A DNA stretch of 64,000 nucleotides from SG8-41 sp036555615 (GTDB taxonomy: Bacteria; Pseudomonadota; Gammaproteobacteria; Burkholderiales; SG8-41): NCBI GenBank assembly GCA_036555615.1, contig DATBKZ010000048.1, positions 15,554 to 79,553 of the forward strand, read 5' to 3'. How positions within the stretch are numbered: position 1 is the first letter of the stretch; every line of letters begins with the position of its first letter. Positions 51,134 through 59,784 of the stretch are shown here, piece by piece. The notes beneath the pieces were generated by a model that saw only the letters and a list, made by a program, of their open reading frames with translations, was not told the origin of the DNA and made no database searches. Both the position numbers and the translations under genes were made by a program.

Positions 51134-52033
51134 CTACAGGTTTCTCAACTTGGGATCCAGGTGGTCCCGCAGCCAGTCACCGATCAGGTTGAGCGCGAGC
51201 ACGGTCAGCATGATCGCGAGCCCCGGGAACATCGAGACCCACCACGCCGTGACGATCAGCTCCCGGCCATCCGCGACCATGACGCCCCAGGCCGGCTCGG
51301 CGCGCGGCAGCCCTGCCCCCAGGAAGCTCAGCGCGGATTCAAGCAGTATGACGTATCCCACCTGCAGCGTGGCCAAAACGATGAGGGAGTTGACCACGTT
51401 GGGAAACATGTACTTGAACATGATGCGGGTGTGCGACGCCCCTGCCACCCGCGCCCTCGCGATGAAGTCGCGCTCCTTGATGGCGAGCGTCTCGCCGCGT
51501 GTCAACCGCGCGTAGCGCGCCCACAGCAGCACGATGAGCACCGTGACGACCGTCCCGAAACTGGGGCCCACCGCGGCGACGAGGACGAGAGCAAGCAGGA
51601 TTGTCGGGATCGAGAGCGAAATATCCACGAGACGCATGATCACCGCGTCCGTCTTGCCTCCGAAATAGCCCGAGATCAATCCCAGGACCGTGCCGATGAT
51701 TCCCCCGACAAATATCGCAATGAGCGACACCGTGAGAGAAACCCGCGCGCCGTAGATGATCCTGCTCAGCATGTCGCGCCCGAGCTTGTCGGTGCCCAGG
51801 ATATGCTCCATGGTGCCGCCGTCCTGCCAGACCGGCGGGGTCAGCCGGTTCGAGAGCGTTCCCAGGTACGGGTCGTGCGGCGCGACCCATGGCGCGAAGA
51901 CCGCCGGAATCACCAGCACGAATACCAGGATTCCGAGCGAGAACAGGGGATAGCGTTTGACCTGACGCCACCCGTCAACAACCCAGGGGATCGCGTACCA
52001 GGGCAGCGTTCGCGTGCTCGTCAATTGCGGCAT
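51134..52033 (-). CDS. peptide ABC transporter permease (DppC-like)
   Basis: 299-aa inner-membrane permease with about six transmembrane helices. N-terminal OppC-type region HDPYLGTLSNRLTPPVW and HILGTDKLGRDMLSRIIYGA, then the EAA loop YARLTRGETLAIKERDFI with RVAGASHTRIMFKYMFPN. The start at 52033 is 21 nt downstream of the DppB-like stop. Partner of the DppB-like permease. Confidence 0.93.
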   Translation of the reverse strand: MPQLTSTRTLPWYAIPWVVDGWRQVKRYPLFSLGILVFVLVIPAVFAPWVAPHDPYLGTLSNRLTPPVWQDGGTMEHILGTDKLGRDMLSRIIYGARVSLTVSLIAIFVGGIIGTVLGLISGYFGGKTDAVIMRLVDISLSIPTILLALVLVAAVGPSFGTVVTVLIVLLWARYARLTRGETLAIKERDFIARARVAGASHTRIMFKYMFPNVVNSLIVLATLQVGYVILLESALSFLGAGLPRAEPAWGVMVADGRELIVTAWWVSMFPGLAIMLTVLALNLIGDWLRDHLDPKLRNL

Positions 52034-52054
52034 GTTTCCGTCTCCTCTAGACGC

Positions 52055-52975
52055 TCATTGATACCGGATGCGCGGGTCGAGATAGGCGTACAGAATGTCG
52101 ACCAGCAGGTTGCACAGGATGAAGATGACCGCGAATACGATCACGACGGCCTGAACGACCTGGAAGTCCCTGGAGCGGACGGCGTCGACCACCAGCAACC
52201 CCACGCCGGGCCAGGTAAAGACGGTTTCGGTCACCACGGAACCGGTCAGCAGGACGCCGGCGATGATCGCAAAAAACGTGAGGGGGGCGATGGAGGCATT
52301 GCGCAGGCAATGTTTCCAGACCACCTTCCACTCCGGGATGCCCTTGACGCGCGTCAGCTTCACGAACTCGCTGTCGAGCACTTCCAGCATCGACGATCGG
52401 ACAAGCCGCATGATGGCGGCGACCTGAAACCAGCCGAGGGTGATGGCGGGGAGGATCATGTGCTTGAGCCCGCCCCGGCCCGATGAGGGCAACCAGTCGA
52501 GCCACACGGCGAAAATCCACATCAGCACGATCCCCAGCCAGAAAGCCGGCAGCGACTGGCCGAGGAGCGCAATGACTTTTGCCCCGGCATCCCAGCCGGT
52601 ATCTTTTGACACAGCCGCCAGCACCCCTATGGGTACCGCGAGGATAGCGCTGATGAGCAGCGCGAATCCTGCAAGCTCGAGCGTGGCGGGCAGACGCTCC
52701 ACCACGAGGCCCATGGCAGATTGGCCCTGATACTTCAGGGATTGGCCGAAATCGCCCTGGAGGGCCTTCTTGACGAAGACGACGTACTGCTCGTGGACCG
52801 GCCTGTCGAGGCCCCAGTACTTGGTCAGCCGGTCGTAATCCTCCTGCTCCGCTTCGATCGGCAACATGACGTCGATCGGATTGCCGCTGAGGCGTGCGAG
52901 GCCAAAAACGATCACGCTCATGACCAAGATCGCCACGAGACTCTGGAGCACCCGCACCGCGATATAGCGCTGCAT
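52055..52975 (-). CDS. peptide ABC transporter permease (DppB-like)
   Basis: 306-aa permease of the DppB/OppB group: N-terminal RYIAVRVLQSLVAILVMSV, DRPVHEQYVVFVKKALQGDF, and the EAA motif EFVKLTRVKGIPEWKVVWKH. About six transmembrane helices. ATG 52975 (MQRYIAV) with GGAGGAGGG upstream is chosen; an in-frame reading to 53041 would start inside the leader palindrome. First gene of the five-gene minus-strand operon whose promoter is suggested at 53080-53107. Confidence 0.93.
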   Translation of the reverse strand: MQRYIAVRVLQSLVAILVMSVIVFGLARLSGNPIDVMLPIEAEQEDYDRLTKYWGLDRPVHEQYVVFVKKALQGDFGQSLKYQGQSAMGLVVERLPATLELAGFALLISAILAVPIGVLAAVSKDTGWDAGAKVIALLGQSLPAFWLGIVLMWIFAVWLDWLPSSGRGGLKHMILPAITLGWFQVAAIMRLVRSSMLEVLDSEFVKLTRVKGIPEWKVVWKHCLRNASIAPLTFFAIIAGVLLTGSVVTETVFTWPGVGLLVVDAVRSRDFQVVQAVVIVFAVIFILCNLLVDILYAYLDPRIRYQ

Positions 52976-53040
52976 GCACCCTCCTCCGTCGGATTGCTCC
53001 CACCCCACCCTTCTTCGGAGCGGGTCCGGAGAGCCTGGCA

Positions 53041-53067
53041 CGCGCCTTTTCTCGAGAAAAAAGCGCG
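53041..53067 (-). promoter_or_regulatory. CTCGAG-centred palindrome in the ABC operon leader
   Basis: Perfect palindrome TTTTCTCGAGAAAA (53047-53060), extended by CGCGC (53041-53045) and GCGCG (53063-53067) with small bulges. It lies just downstream of the putative minus-strand -10 (53080-53085), at about +7 to +33 of the transcript. It could be a repressor operator or a 5' leader hairpin. Confidence 0.55.
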
Positions 53068-53079
53068 CGTCAGCCGTCC

Positions 53080-53107
53080 ACTATGTGATTACACTATCCT
53101 AGGTCAA
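53080..53107 (-). promoter_or_regulatory. putative sigma70 promoter of the peptide ABC operon
   Basis: Reading the minus strand: -35 TTGACC (53107-53102), 16-bp spacer, -10 CATAGT (53085-53080). The predicted start near 53073 gives a leader of roughly 100 nt to the ATG at 52975. Matches are 5/6 and 4/6. Confidence 0.45.
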
Positions 53108-53300
53108 ACGTGATTGGCAAGCGACCGGAATTGCCAAGGTCCGAAGGGCGCCCACCCGATAGGTCTTGAGAATCGACAGAGGAACAAGGCACCAGCTTAC
53201 GGTCTGGCGCATCGGGTCATAACAACGCCAAGGCGGTAGCCGTAACCTGTTGATCTAATAAACGTACTGGGGCTCCCGCGAACGGGGGTCCGCGCCGCGC

Positions 53301-54371
53301 TCACAGCACGCGGTGGAACCAGAGCACCGAGGCGAGCGCTGAGAGCACGAGCAGCAGCGCGCCGAATCCCACCAGCAAGGCGGTCACCTCGGTCGCGCGC
53401 TTGCGCTCGATCACCACGCGCGCGCTCCACTGCTCGTAGATCTTCTTCAACTCCGGTGCCGACGCCGCAGTGAAGTATTCGCCGTACGTGGTTTCGGCGA
53501 TTTTCTTGAGGACGGAATCGTCCAGACGCACGCGCATGGACCAGCCCTTGAATCCGAGCGTGACGCCTTCCCGGCTGCCGATGCCGACCGTATAGATGCG
53601 AACGCCGTGCTCTGCCGCGAATTTCGCGGCGTCAAGCGGATCGGGGCCGTGGTTGCTCTGACCATCGGAGAGCAGGACGATCGCGACCGAGCGGTTCGAT
53701 CCCGGGGGTACCGGCTTCCGGTCTTCGACCAGGCGCCCCTCGCGGGTCCAGCGCCGCGGCAAATGCGGGGAAGAGCCGTACAGTACGCTCTCCAGGTCGA
53801 TTCCCGCGTCGGGGAGCAGCGTTGCGAGCGCGACGTATATTCCACTGCCGATTGCGGTGCCGGGCTGCAGCTGGAGCCGATCGACCGCCTGCAGCAGGTC
53901 CTCGCGATTGTCGGTGGGCGACTGCACCACCGAAGCGTTGCCGGAGATGGAGACGATCCCGATCCGGGCGTGCCGCTGCCGGTTCTCCACGAACGATCGC
54001 ACCGCGCCCTGCGCCGCGGCGAGCCGGTTCGGCTTGACGTCGGTGGCACGCATGCTGCCCGACGTATCGATCGCGAGGATGACGCTGGTGTGCATCGAGG
54101 GCAGCGCGACGACCGCGTGCGGGCGGGAGACCGCGCCGATCAGGGCGCACAAGGCCAGCAAGAACAGCAGCGGCGGGACGTGCCGGAGCAGCCGCCCGCC
54201 GGCGGCGCCCGCTGCAGGCAGGCTCCACAGCCCCGCCAGCCGCGCGTGAGCCCGGCGGCGGCGCGCAAGCACCCAGATGTATGCCAGTACCAGCAGGGGC
54301 ACCGGCGCAAGCAGCCAGAGCATGCGCGGCCACAGCACCGTGATCTCGTTCAGCTGCACGAGCACACTCAT
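53301..54371 (-). CDS. module B: BatA-like VWA membrane protein, first paralogue
   Basis: 356-aa protein. Two N-terminal transmembrane segments (about 15-36 and 64-80), a VWA domain with MIDAS DTSGS (LAIDTSGSMRATDVK) and LLSDGQSNHGPDP, and a C-terminal transmembrane helix (ALLVGFGALLLVLSALAS). This is the BatA/BatB membrane-VWA design. Its start overlaps the DUF58 stop (ATGA). It is a clear paralogue of the gene at 57523-58575: both have SMRATD-[VI]-KP, GPDPL and a 30-residue insert before LLSDG. Last gene of module B on this strand. Confidence 0.9.
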   Translation of the reverse strand: MSVLVQLNEITVLWPRMLWLLAPVPLLVLAYIWVLARRRRAHARLAGLWSLPAAGAAGGRLLRHVPPLLFLLALCALIGAVSRPHAVVALPSMHTSVILAIDTSGSMRATDVKPNRLAAAQGAVRSFVENRQRHARIGIVSISGNASVVQSPTDNREDLLQAVDRLQLQPGTAIGSGIYVALATLLPDAGIDLESVLYGSSPHLPRRWTREGRLVEDRKPVPPGSNRSVAIVLLSDGQSNHGPDPLDAAKFAAEHGVRIYTVGIGSREGVTLGFKGWSMRVRLDDSVLKKIAETTYGEYFTAASAPELKKIYEQWSARVVIERKRATEVTALLVGFGALLLVLSALASVLWFHRVL

Positions 54372-55354
54372 CGGATCAGCGCCGGCGGCACGCCGCCGCT
54401 TGCCAGCTGGGCCCGCCGCTTGCGCAGACGGGCGAAGCGCATGAGCGTGTCCACCAGATCGTCCCCGGTCGAGAGCTCGATGCAGTCGGCGCCAGCAGCG
54501 GAGAGTGCGGCGCGCAGGGCGGCCTCACGCCCGGCGGCAAGGGAAGAGAAACGGCTGCGGAATGCGGCGTCGTGCGTGTCGACGAACAGCTGCTGCCCGG
54601 TTTCGGCATCCTCCACGATCACCAGGCCGAGATCGGGCAGCTCCATCTCCAGGGGATCGTAGAGCCGCACGGCCAGAACCTCATGGCGCTGCCCGAGTTG
54701 GGACAGAGCGCGCGCCCAGCCAGGATCGCTGATGAAATCCGATACCACAAAGACCGCCGAGCGGCGCTTGATGGTCTGCAGCGCGCGTCCGAGCAGCTCG
54801 TCGAGGCGCGTGGGCTTGCCGCGCCTTCGCGTCGCCCCGGTCTTCTGGATGCGGTCGATGAGATGCAGGACGTGCTGGCGCCCGCCGCGCGCGGGCAGGA
54901 CAAGATCGACACGGTCGGTGTAGAGCACGGCGCCGACGCGGTTGCCGTGACGGGTCAGCAGGCGGGCGACGAGCCCGACGAAATCCACCGCCATCGCGCG
55001 CTTGGTGACCTTGCCGGCGCCGAAGTCCACCGATCCGCTGAGATCGACCAGGAACCACGCTGTCACCTCGCGCTCTTCGTTGAACTGCCGCACGTGCGGC
55101 ACCTGGAGGCGCGCGGTTGCATTCCAGTCGATGGCCCGCGCATCGTCATTGACCTGATACTCCCGCAAGTCCGCGAGGTCGATGCCGAAGCCGCGGAACA
55201 GGGTGCGGTAATCCCCCAGAAGCGAACCGTCGAGCCGGCGCAGCACCGTCCATTCGAGCCGGTGCAGCACGCTCTCCGCGTTCGGAGCCGGCGGCGCCGT
55301 TTTCCCTGCCGAATGCACCAGCTTCAAGTCAGCCACCTGCCGCGATCCGGGCAC
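54368..55354 (-). CDS. module B: DUF58 protein
   Basis: Up to 328-aa DUF58 protein. The signature is DLREYQVNDDARAIDWNATA, followed by FLVDLSGSVDFGAGK with a MIDAS-like D-x-S-x-S. It overlaps the MoxR stop; GTG 55354 and GTG 55336 are both possible starts, and the latter begins VADLKLVH. The stop overlaps the VWA gene start by 4 nt, making MoxR-DUF58-VWA one coupled unit. The sequence is clearly distinct from the module A DUF58. Confidence 0.9.
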   Translation of the reverse strand: MPGSRQVADLKLVHSAGKTAPPAPNAESVLHRLEWTVLRRLDGSLLGDYRTLFRGFGIDLADLREYQVNDDARAIDWNATARLQVPHVRQFNEEREVTAWFLVDLSGSVDFGAGKVTKRAMAVDFVGLVARLLTRHGNRVGAVLYTDRVDLVLPARGGRQHVLHLIDRIQKTGATRRRGKPTRLDELLGRALQTIKRRSAVFVVSDFISDPGWARALSQLGQRHEVLAVRLYDPLEMELPDLGLVIVEDAETGQQLFVDTHDAAFRSRFSSLAAGREAALRAALSAAGADCIELSTGDDLVDTLMRFARLRKRRAQLASGGVPPALIR

Positions 55355-56339
55355 GGCTCTCGAGCGGTTTCTCGGGCAAGGGCACGGCCTGCATCACCCG
55401 CGCGATCAGGTTATCCGCCGTCTGGCCGTCCGAGAGCGCTTCGTAGGACAGCACCAGCCGGTGGCGCAGCACGTCCGGCACGAGATCCGCGACGTCCTCG
55501 GGCAGGACGTAGTCGCGCCCGCGCAGGAAAGCGAGCGCCCGGGCGCCTTCGATCAACCAGATGGTGGCGCGCGGGCTGGCACCGAAGGTGATATAGCGCG
55601 CGAGCTCGCCGATGCCGAAGCGCTCGCAGCGCCGCGTGGCCGATACGAGCTTCACCGCGTACTGGATGAACACCGGATCGGTGTAGACCTTGCGGCATTC
55701 CTGCTGCAGGTTAGCCAGCTGATCCGTCGTCACCACCACGCCGGCCTCGGCGGCGGTCCCGGTCACGCGCTCGACGATGACGAACTCCTCCTCCTCGCTC
55801 GGATAGTCGACCAGCACCTTCATCATGAAGCGGTCGACCTGGGCCTCGGGCAGCGGATACGTTCCCTCGGTCTCGATCGGATTCTGCGTGGCCATGACCA
55901 GGAACGGGGAAGGCACGCGGTGGGTTTCGCCGGCAATCGTGACCTGGCGTTCCTGCATGACCTCGAGCAGCGCGCTCTGGACCTTCGCGGGCGCACGGTT
56001 GATCTCGTCGGCGAGCAGCAGGTTCGCGAAAACCGGCCCGAGGGTCGTGCTGAAGTCCCCGGTCTTCTGGTTGTAGATCCGGGTTCCGATGAGATCGGCG
56101 GGGAGGAGATCGGGCGTAAACTGGATGCGCTTGAACGACCCGCGCATGGTGCGCGCCAGGGTCTTGATCGTGAGGGTCTTGGCGAGGCCCGGCACGCCCT
56201 CGACGAGCAGGTGGCCCTGCGCGAGCATGGCGACCAGGACGCGCTCGAGGAAATGGTCCTGTCCGACGACCACGCGCTTGATCTCATAGAGAATCCGCTC
56301 CATCAGGCCGCGGACGTTGCCGGTCGTATCGTTGCTCAT
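55329..56339 (-). CDS. module B: MoxR-family AAA+ ATPase
   Basis: 336-aa MoxR ATPase. Walker A GVPGLAKT at 48-55 (Ala instead of Gly in the loop, as in many MoxR), Walker B LLLADEINRA at about 107-116, sensor region MATQNPIETEGTYPLPEAQ, and lid ASPRATIWLIEGARALAF. ATG 56339 (MSNDTTGN) is used; the upstream 46 codons are antisense-like. It belongs to a different MoxR branch from module A (LAKT vs LGKT, different tail). Next gene downstream is DUF58; upstream is a serine protease. Confidence 0.95.
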   Translation of the reverse strand: MSNDTTGNVRGLMERILYEIKRVVVGQDHFLERVLVAMLAQGHLLVEGVPGLAKTLTIKTLARTMRGSFKRIQFTPDLLPADLIGTRIYNQKTGDFSTTLGPVFANLLLADEINRAPAKVQSALLEVMQERQVTIAGETHRVPSPFLVMATQNPIETEGTYPLPEAQVDRFMMKVLVDYPSEEEEFVIVERVTGTAAEAGVVVTTDQLANLQQECRKVYTDPVFIQYAVKLVSATRRCERFGIGELARYITFGASPRATIWLIEGARALAFLRGRDYVLPEDVADLVPDVLRHRLVLSYEALSDGQTADNLIARVMQAVPLPEKPLESRARIAAGG

Positions 56340-56358
56340 GGCGCTCAGGCTCCGGATG

Positions 56359-57381
56359 TTAGAACGGATGAAGGCCGACGGCGCGCCCGGCCGCGGCGAT
56401 GGTGACCGCGAAGCCGATGCCGATAAAGGTGCCGCTTTCCGTCGGATTGAGGATCGCGGTGACGATGCCGACGACATCGCCCTGCATCGTCACCAGCGGC
56501 CCGCCCGAGCTGCCGGGATTGGCCGCCGCGTCGAACTGGATGAGCCGCGTGAGCAGCCGGTCGCCCTCGGGCGAGCGGAATTCCCGGTTCAGGCCGGACA
56601 CCACCCCCGACGACACCGATGGACCTATGCCGAATGGAAAGCCGACGGCGACCACCTCATCGCCAGGCTTCAGCTGGTCGGCCGATCCGAGCGTCGCGGC
56701 CGGCAGATCGTCCGGAATCGTCCGTGCCTTGATGACCGCGAGGTCATTTTCCGGATGGACGCTGACCAGGTCGGCATCGGATTCGGAGCCGTCGTAAAAG
56801 GTCACGCGCACGCGCTTCACGCCGGCGACGACATGGAGGTTCGTGAGGATGACCCCATTGTCCACGATCACCACGCCCGATCCGACCGACAGCTCCTCCA
56901 TCCCTTCCGGATCGTCCTTGGCCCGAGCGTCGCCGGGTGCGTCCTTGCCGGATGCGCGGTCCTGGCGCTTTGACCTTGCCTTTGGCTTGCTTTTCAGCTG
57001 TGCCGCATCCCCCAACCCACGCACCCGCACCAGGGAGGGGCGCACGATGTCGGCGGCCTTCGCCGCCCGCGAGGGCAGCGTCTTGTCCTCCAGCGAGCGC
57101 AGCACCGCGGCATCGACGTCTTCCTGGGTGAGCGCTTGCGGCCGGGGCTGCGACCACAGATAGGCCGCCGCGATGAGCGCAGCGCAGGCTGCGCCGCCGA
57201 CGAAGCGCAGGAGCCCGGCGTGCCGCGTCCCGAACGCGCGAAGGCGGACGTAGCGGGGGCTTCGACCCGGAACGGTTTCGCGAGCACGCTCCGAAGCGGG
57301 CGCGTCAGTCGCCTGCCGCGTCGCGTCCGGCGCGGCACGAGGCGTGCGTCTCGACCCGCTGTAGAGCACCTGCGGCTTCAT
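56359..57381 (-). CDS. module B: membrane-anchored trypsin-like serine protease without PDZ
   Basis: 340-aa HtrA/trypsin-like protease. Basic N-terminus, one transmembrane anchor (about 60-82, LLRFVGGAACAALIAAAYLW), a charged linker (about 130-165), then the protease domain: His in TNLHVVAG, Asp in PENDLAVIKA and Ser in NPGSSGGPLV. The protein ends right after the protease domain, so the PDZ repeats of DegP/DegS are absent. Start 57381 has AAGGA 8 nt upstream. It lies 19 nt before moxR on the same strand, so its product may act on VWA partners in the periplasm. Confidence 0.9.
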   Translation of the reverse strand: MKPQVLYSGSRRTPRAAPDATRQATDAPASERARETVPGRSPRYVRLRAFGTRHAGLLRFVGGAACAALIAAAYLWSQPRPQALTQEDVDAAVLRSLEDKTLPSRAAKAADIVRPSLVRVRGLGDAAQLKSKPKARSKRQDRASGKDAPGDARAKDDPEGMEELSVGSGVVIVDNGVILTNLHVVAGVKRVRVTFYDGSESDADLVSVHPENDLAVIKARTIPDDLPAATLGSADQLKPGDEVVAVGFPFGIGPSVSSGVVSGLNREFRSPEGDRLLTRLIQFDAAANPGSSGGPLVTMQGDVVGIVTAILNPTESGTFIGIGFAVTIAAAGRAVGLHPF

Positions 57382-57522
57382 GAATGGATCCTTACGGACA
57401 GCGCGTTTCGGCATGCGCAAGGTAGCATGGTTGCCGGCCGCGGGGGTATTCCCGATGCGATGCCGGTTGAAACAGTTCCTCCCCGGGCCGGGTGTATATT
57501 GTTGCGCGCGTGAGGACGCACG

Positions 57523-58575
57523 ATGCGGTTCTTGTGGTCCGATTCTCTCTGGCTGTTGCTGGCCGTCCCGCTTCTGGTTGCGGCCTATGTCTACGCCCTC
57601 CGCCGGCGCAAGCGGGTCGCGCTGCGCTACGCGAGCCTCATGCTCGTGCGCGACGCGATCGGACCCGGGCAGTGGCTGCGGCGCCATCTGCCGGCGCTGT
57701 TGCTGCTCGTGGCGTTGATCTGCGCGCTGCTTGGCGTGGCGCGGCCCACCGGCGTTTTCACCCTCCCTTCCGAGCATCAGACGATCGTGCTCGCGGTGGA
57801 CGTTTCCCGCAGCATGCGCGCCACCGACATCAAGCCGAGCCGGCTCCAGGCGGCGCAGAACGCAGTGAGGACCTTCATCGGCGATCTTCCGCCCAACGTG
57901 CGGGTCGGCATCGTGACCTTCGCGGGCACCGCGGCGATCGTGCAGACGCCGACGCAGAATCGCGACGATCTGATCGCTGCAGTGGACCGCTTTCAGCTGC
58001 AGCGCCGGACCGCGACCGGAAGCGGGCTGCTGATGGCCTTGTCCTTGCTGCTACCGGACGCGGGCGTCGACCTCGAGGCAGAGGTGTACGACAGCGCCTT
58101 TTCCCGGCGCTCGAGCGGCATCCCGCTCGATGCCGCGCGCAAGTCCGGGCGCAAGGACTTCGAGCGGGTGCCGCCGGGGACCTACACTGCCGGCGCCATC
58201 GTGCTGTTGAGCGACGGACGGCGCACCACCGGACCGGACCCGCTGGCGGCAGCCAGGATGGCCGCGGAACGCGGTGTGCGCGTCCACACCGTCGGCTTCG
58301 GGACCAAGGGCGGCGGGCCGGTCGAGTTCGATGACGTGGTGATCTACATGAGATTCGATGAGGAGGCGCTGAAGGCGATCGCGGGCATCACCGAGGGCGA
58401 GTACTTTCACGCCGGCAATGCGGACGACCTGCAGAAGATCTACAAGGACCTGACGACGAAGCTCACGCTGGAGCGCAGGGAAACCGAGCTCACGGCGTTC
58501 TTCGGCGCGGGCGCGGCGCTCCTCGCCCTGGTGGCGGCGCTGCTCTCCCTGCTCTGGTTCCACCGCGCATCCTGA
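57523..58575 (+). CDS. module B: BatA-like VWA membrane protein, second paralogue (divergent)
   Basis: 350-aa BatA-type protein. Two transmembrane segments (about 8-26 and 57-75), a VWA domain with MIDAS DVSRS (LAVDVSRSMRATDIK), LLSDGRRTTGPDPL, and a C-terminal helix (FFGAGAALLALVAALLSLLW). It is a paralogue of the 53301-54371 gene but on the opposite strand, divergent from the protease with 141 bp between them. A TTGAAA / TATATT pair (57467-57500) precedes it, though with a 22-bp spacer. Confidence 0.9.
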   Translation: MRFLWSDSLWLLLAVPLLVAAYVYALRRRKRVALRYASLMLVRDAIGPGQWLRRHLPALLLLVALICALLGVARPTGVFTLPSEHQTIVLAVDVSRSMRATDIKPSRLQAAQNAVRTFIGDLPPNVRVGIVTFAGTAAIVQTPTQNRDDLIAAVDRFQLQRRTATGSGLLMALSLLLPDAGVDLEAEVYDSAFSRRSSGIPLDAARKSGRKDFERVPPGTYTAGAIVLLSDGRRTTGPDPLAAARMAAERGVRVHTVGFGTKGGGPVEFDDVVIYMRFDEEALKAIAGITEGEYFHAGNADDLQKIYKDLTTKLTLERRETELTAFFGAGAALLALVAALLSLLWFHRAS

Positions 58576-58583
58576 ACGCGCCA

Positions 58584-59783
58584 TCAACGGGCAAAGCCGT
58601 AGAGCCTCGCCGCGTTCTCGCATATGATCTTGCGGCGGGTGGCGGGCGGCAGCGCGCCGAGCTCGCGCCGGAGGTATTCCTGCGAGTCCGGCCAGATGCC
58701 GTCGGGATGGGGGAAGTCCGAGCCCCACATGACGTTGTCCGCCCCCACTTCGTCGATGAGCTTGATCCCCACCGGGTCCGTCTGGTAAGTCGCCCGGCAC
58801 TGCCGCTTCCAGTAGGCGCTCGGCGCCATCCTGAGCGAGAGGTCCTTGAACTGGTCCTCCCACTCCGCGTCCATCCGCCACAGCACGTACGGAATCCAGC
58901 CGATGCCCGCTTCGCCCAGCACCAGCCGGATGCGCGGACAGCGCTCGAGGACGCCGCTGAAAATCATCGATGTGAGAATGTTCGACATGTTGAGCTGGAA
59001 CGCCGTGATGTTCGTGGCGAACGCGGCACGCGCCACCGGCAGCTCCACCTCGGGCATGCCGGGGAGGCCTGCCCGCGTGGGATCGCCGCCGATCAAGAAG
59101 ATCTTGCGGATGTGCTCGGGCACGTAGCCGCTGACCGTGTGAAAGTGCAGCGGCAGGCCGGTGGCGTTGATGACCTCCCACAGCGGATTCCAGTACGGGT
59201 CCCACAGCGGCTTGAGATCGGGCGAGTTCGCGATGTCGAGGCCGCGCAGCACGCCGCGCTGCGCGACACGCTCGACCTCTGCGATCGCCGCCTCGATCGG
59301 GTTGTTCGGGATCGAGGCGAGACCGGCAAAGCGCTCCGGGTGCGTCGCGCAGAACCCGGCGAGCCACTCGTTGTAGATGCGCAGGACCTCGACCGCGGCT
59401 TCGGCGTCATCGAGCCGGCTGGTTGCGCCGAGCACGCCGTAGAGGACTTCGGCCTGCACGCCGTCGCGGTCCTGGTCCTTCAGGCGCAGCTCGGGATCGG
59501 TCAGGCGCCGGATACCGCGCTTGCCGTCCTCGTAGAGCCCGGTCTCCGCCATGCGGTCGGCGCGGTGGATCTTGCCCGGAGTGTAATGCCGGCCGCCCGA
59601 CCCCACGCCGTTAACCAGTCCGAGATTGGCGCCCTTCTTCGTCGTCCATCGCCTGCCGTTGGGGCCGTCGGCAACGTACGGCATGCGGCCGCGCATCGCA
59701 GCCGAGGCGTTCTCGGTAAAGAGCTCCGGCGGCAGCCAGCAGAGGTCGACATGGCAATCGGCCGAGATCACTTCGTAGCGCAT
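58584..59783 (-). CDS. amidohydrolase_2 family protein (ACMSD-like)
   Basis: 399-aa metal-dependent hydrolase/decarboxylase of the amidohydrolase_2 (PF04909) family. N-terminal metal motif ISADCHVD, central His in LPLHFHTVSG, and GSDFPHPDG with the C-terminal Asp. Members decarboxylate aminocarboxymuconate semialdehyde, hydroxybenzoates or hydrate ring-cleavage products. ATG 59783 starts 1 nt after the Bug gene stop, so both form an operon. It converges with the VWA gene at 58575. Confidence 0.9.
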   Translation of the reverse strand: MRYEVISADCHVDLCWLPPELFTENASAAMRGRMPYVADGPNGRRWTTKKGANLGLVNGVGSGGRHYTPGKIHRADRMAETGLYEDGKRGIRRLTDPELRLKDQDRDGVQAEVLYGVLGATSRLDDAEAAVEVLRIYNEWLAGFCATHPERFAGLASIPNNPIEAAIAEVERVAQRGVLRGLDIANSPDLKPLWDPYWNPLWEVINATGLPLHFHTVSGYVPEHIRKIFLIGGDPTRAGLPGMPEVELPVARAAFATNITAFQLNMSNILTSMIFSGVLERCPRIRLVLGEAGIGWIPYVLWRMDAEWEDQFKDLSLRMAPSAYWKRQCRATYQTDPVGIKLIDEVGADNVMWGSDFPHPDGIWPDSQEYLRRELGALPPATRRKIICENAARLYGFAR

Positions 59784-59784
59784 G

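Larger units (their letters stand above)
52976..53300. other. 325-bp gap without a gene; leader of the peptide ABC operon
   Basis: This gap separates the DppB-like gene from the VWA gene of module B, both on the minus strand. It holds the putative promoter and leader palindrome of the ABC operon (53041-53107). Beyond that, 53113-53300 shows no convincing ORF. A minus-strand open stretch near 53200-53260 is probably chance or a degenerate gene end. No RNA gene is recognised. Confidence 0.6.

Noticed and set aside
53197..53300. Minus-strand tail reading STFIRSTGYGYRLGVV, possibly the end of a lost gene
   Set aside because: Too short to assign and only weakly like any known C-terminus; left as unassigned in the 52976-53300 gap.
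40526..58575. Possibility that modules A and B are a tandem duplication
   Set aside because: MoxR, DUF58 and VWA members differ in motif details and gene order; only the two VWA genes within module B are close paralogues.
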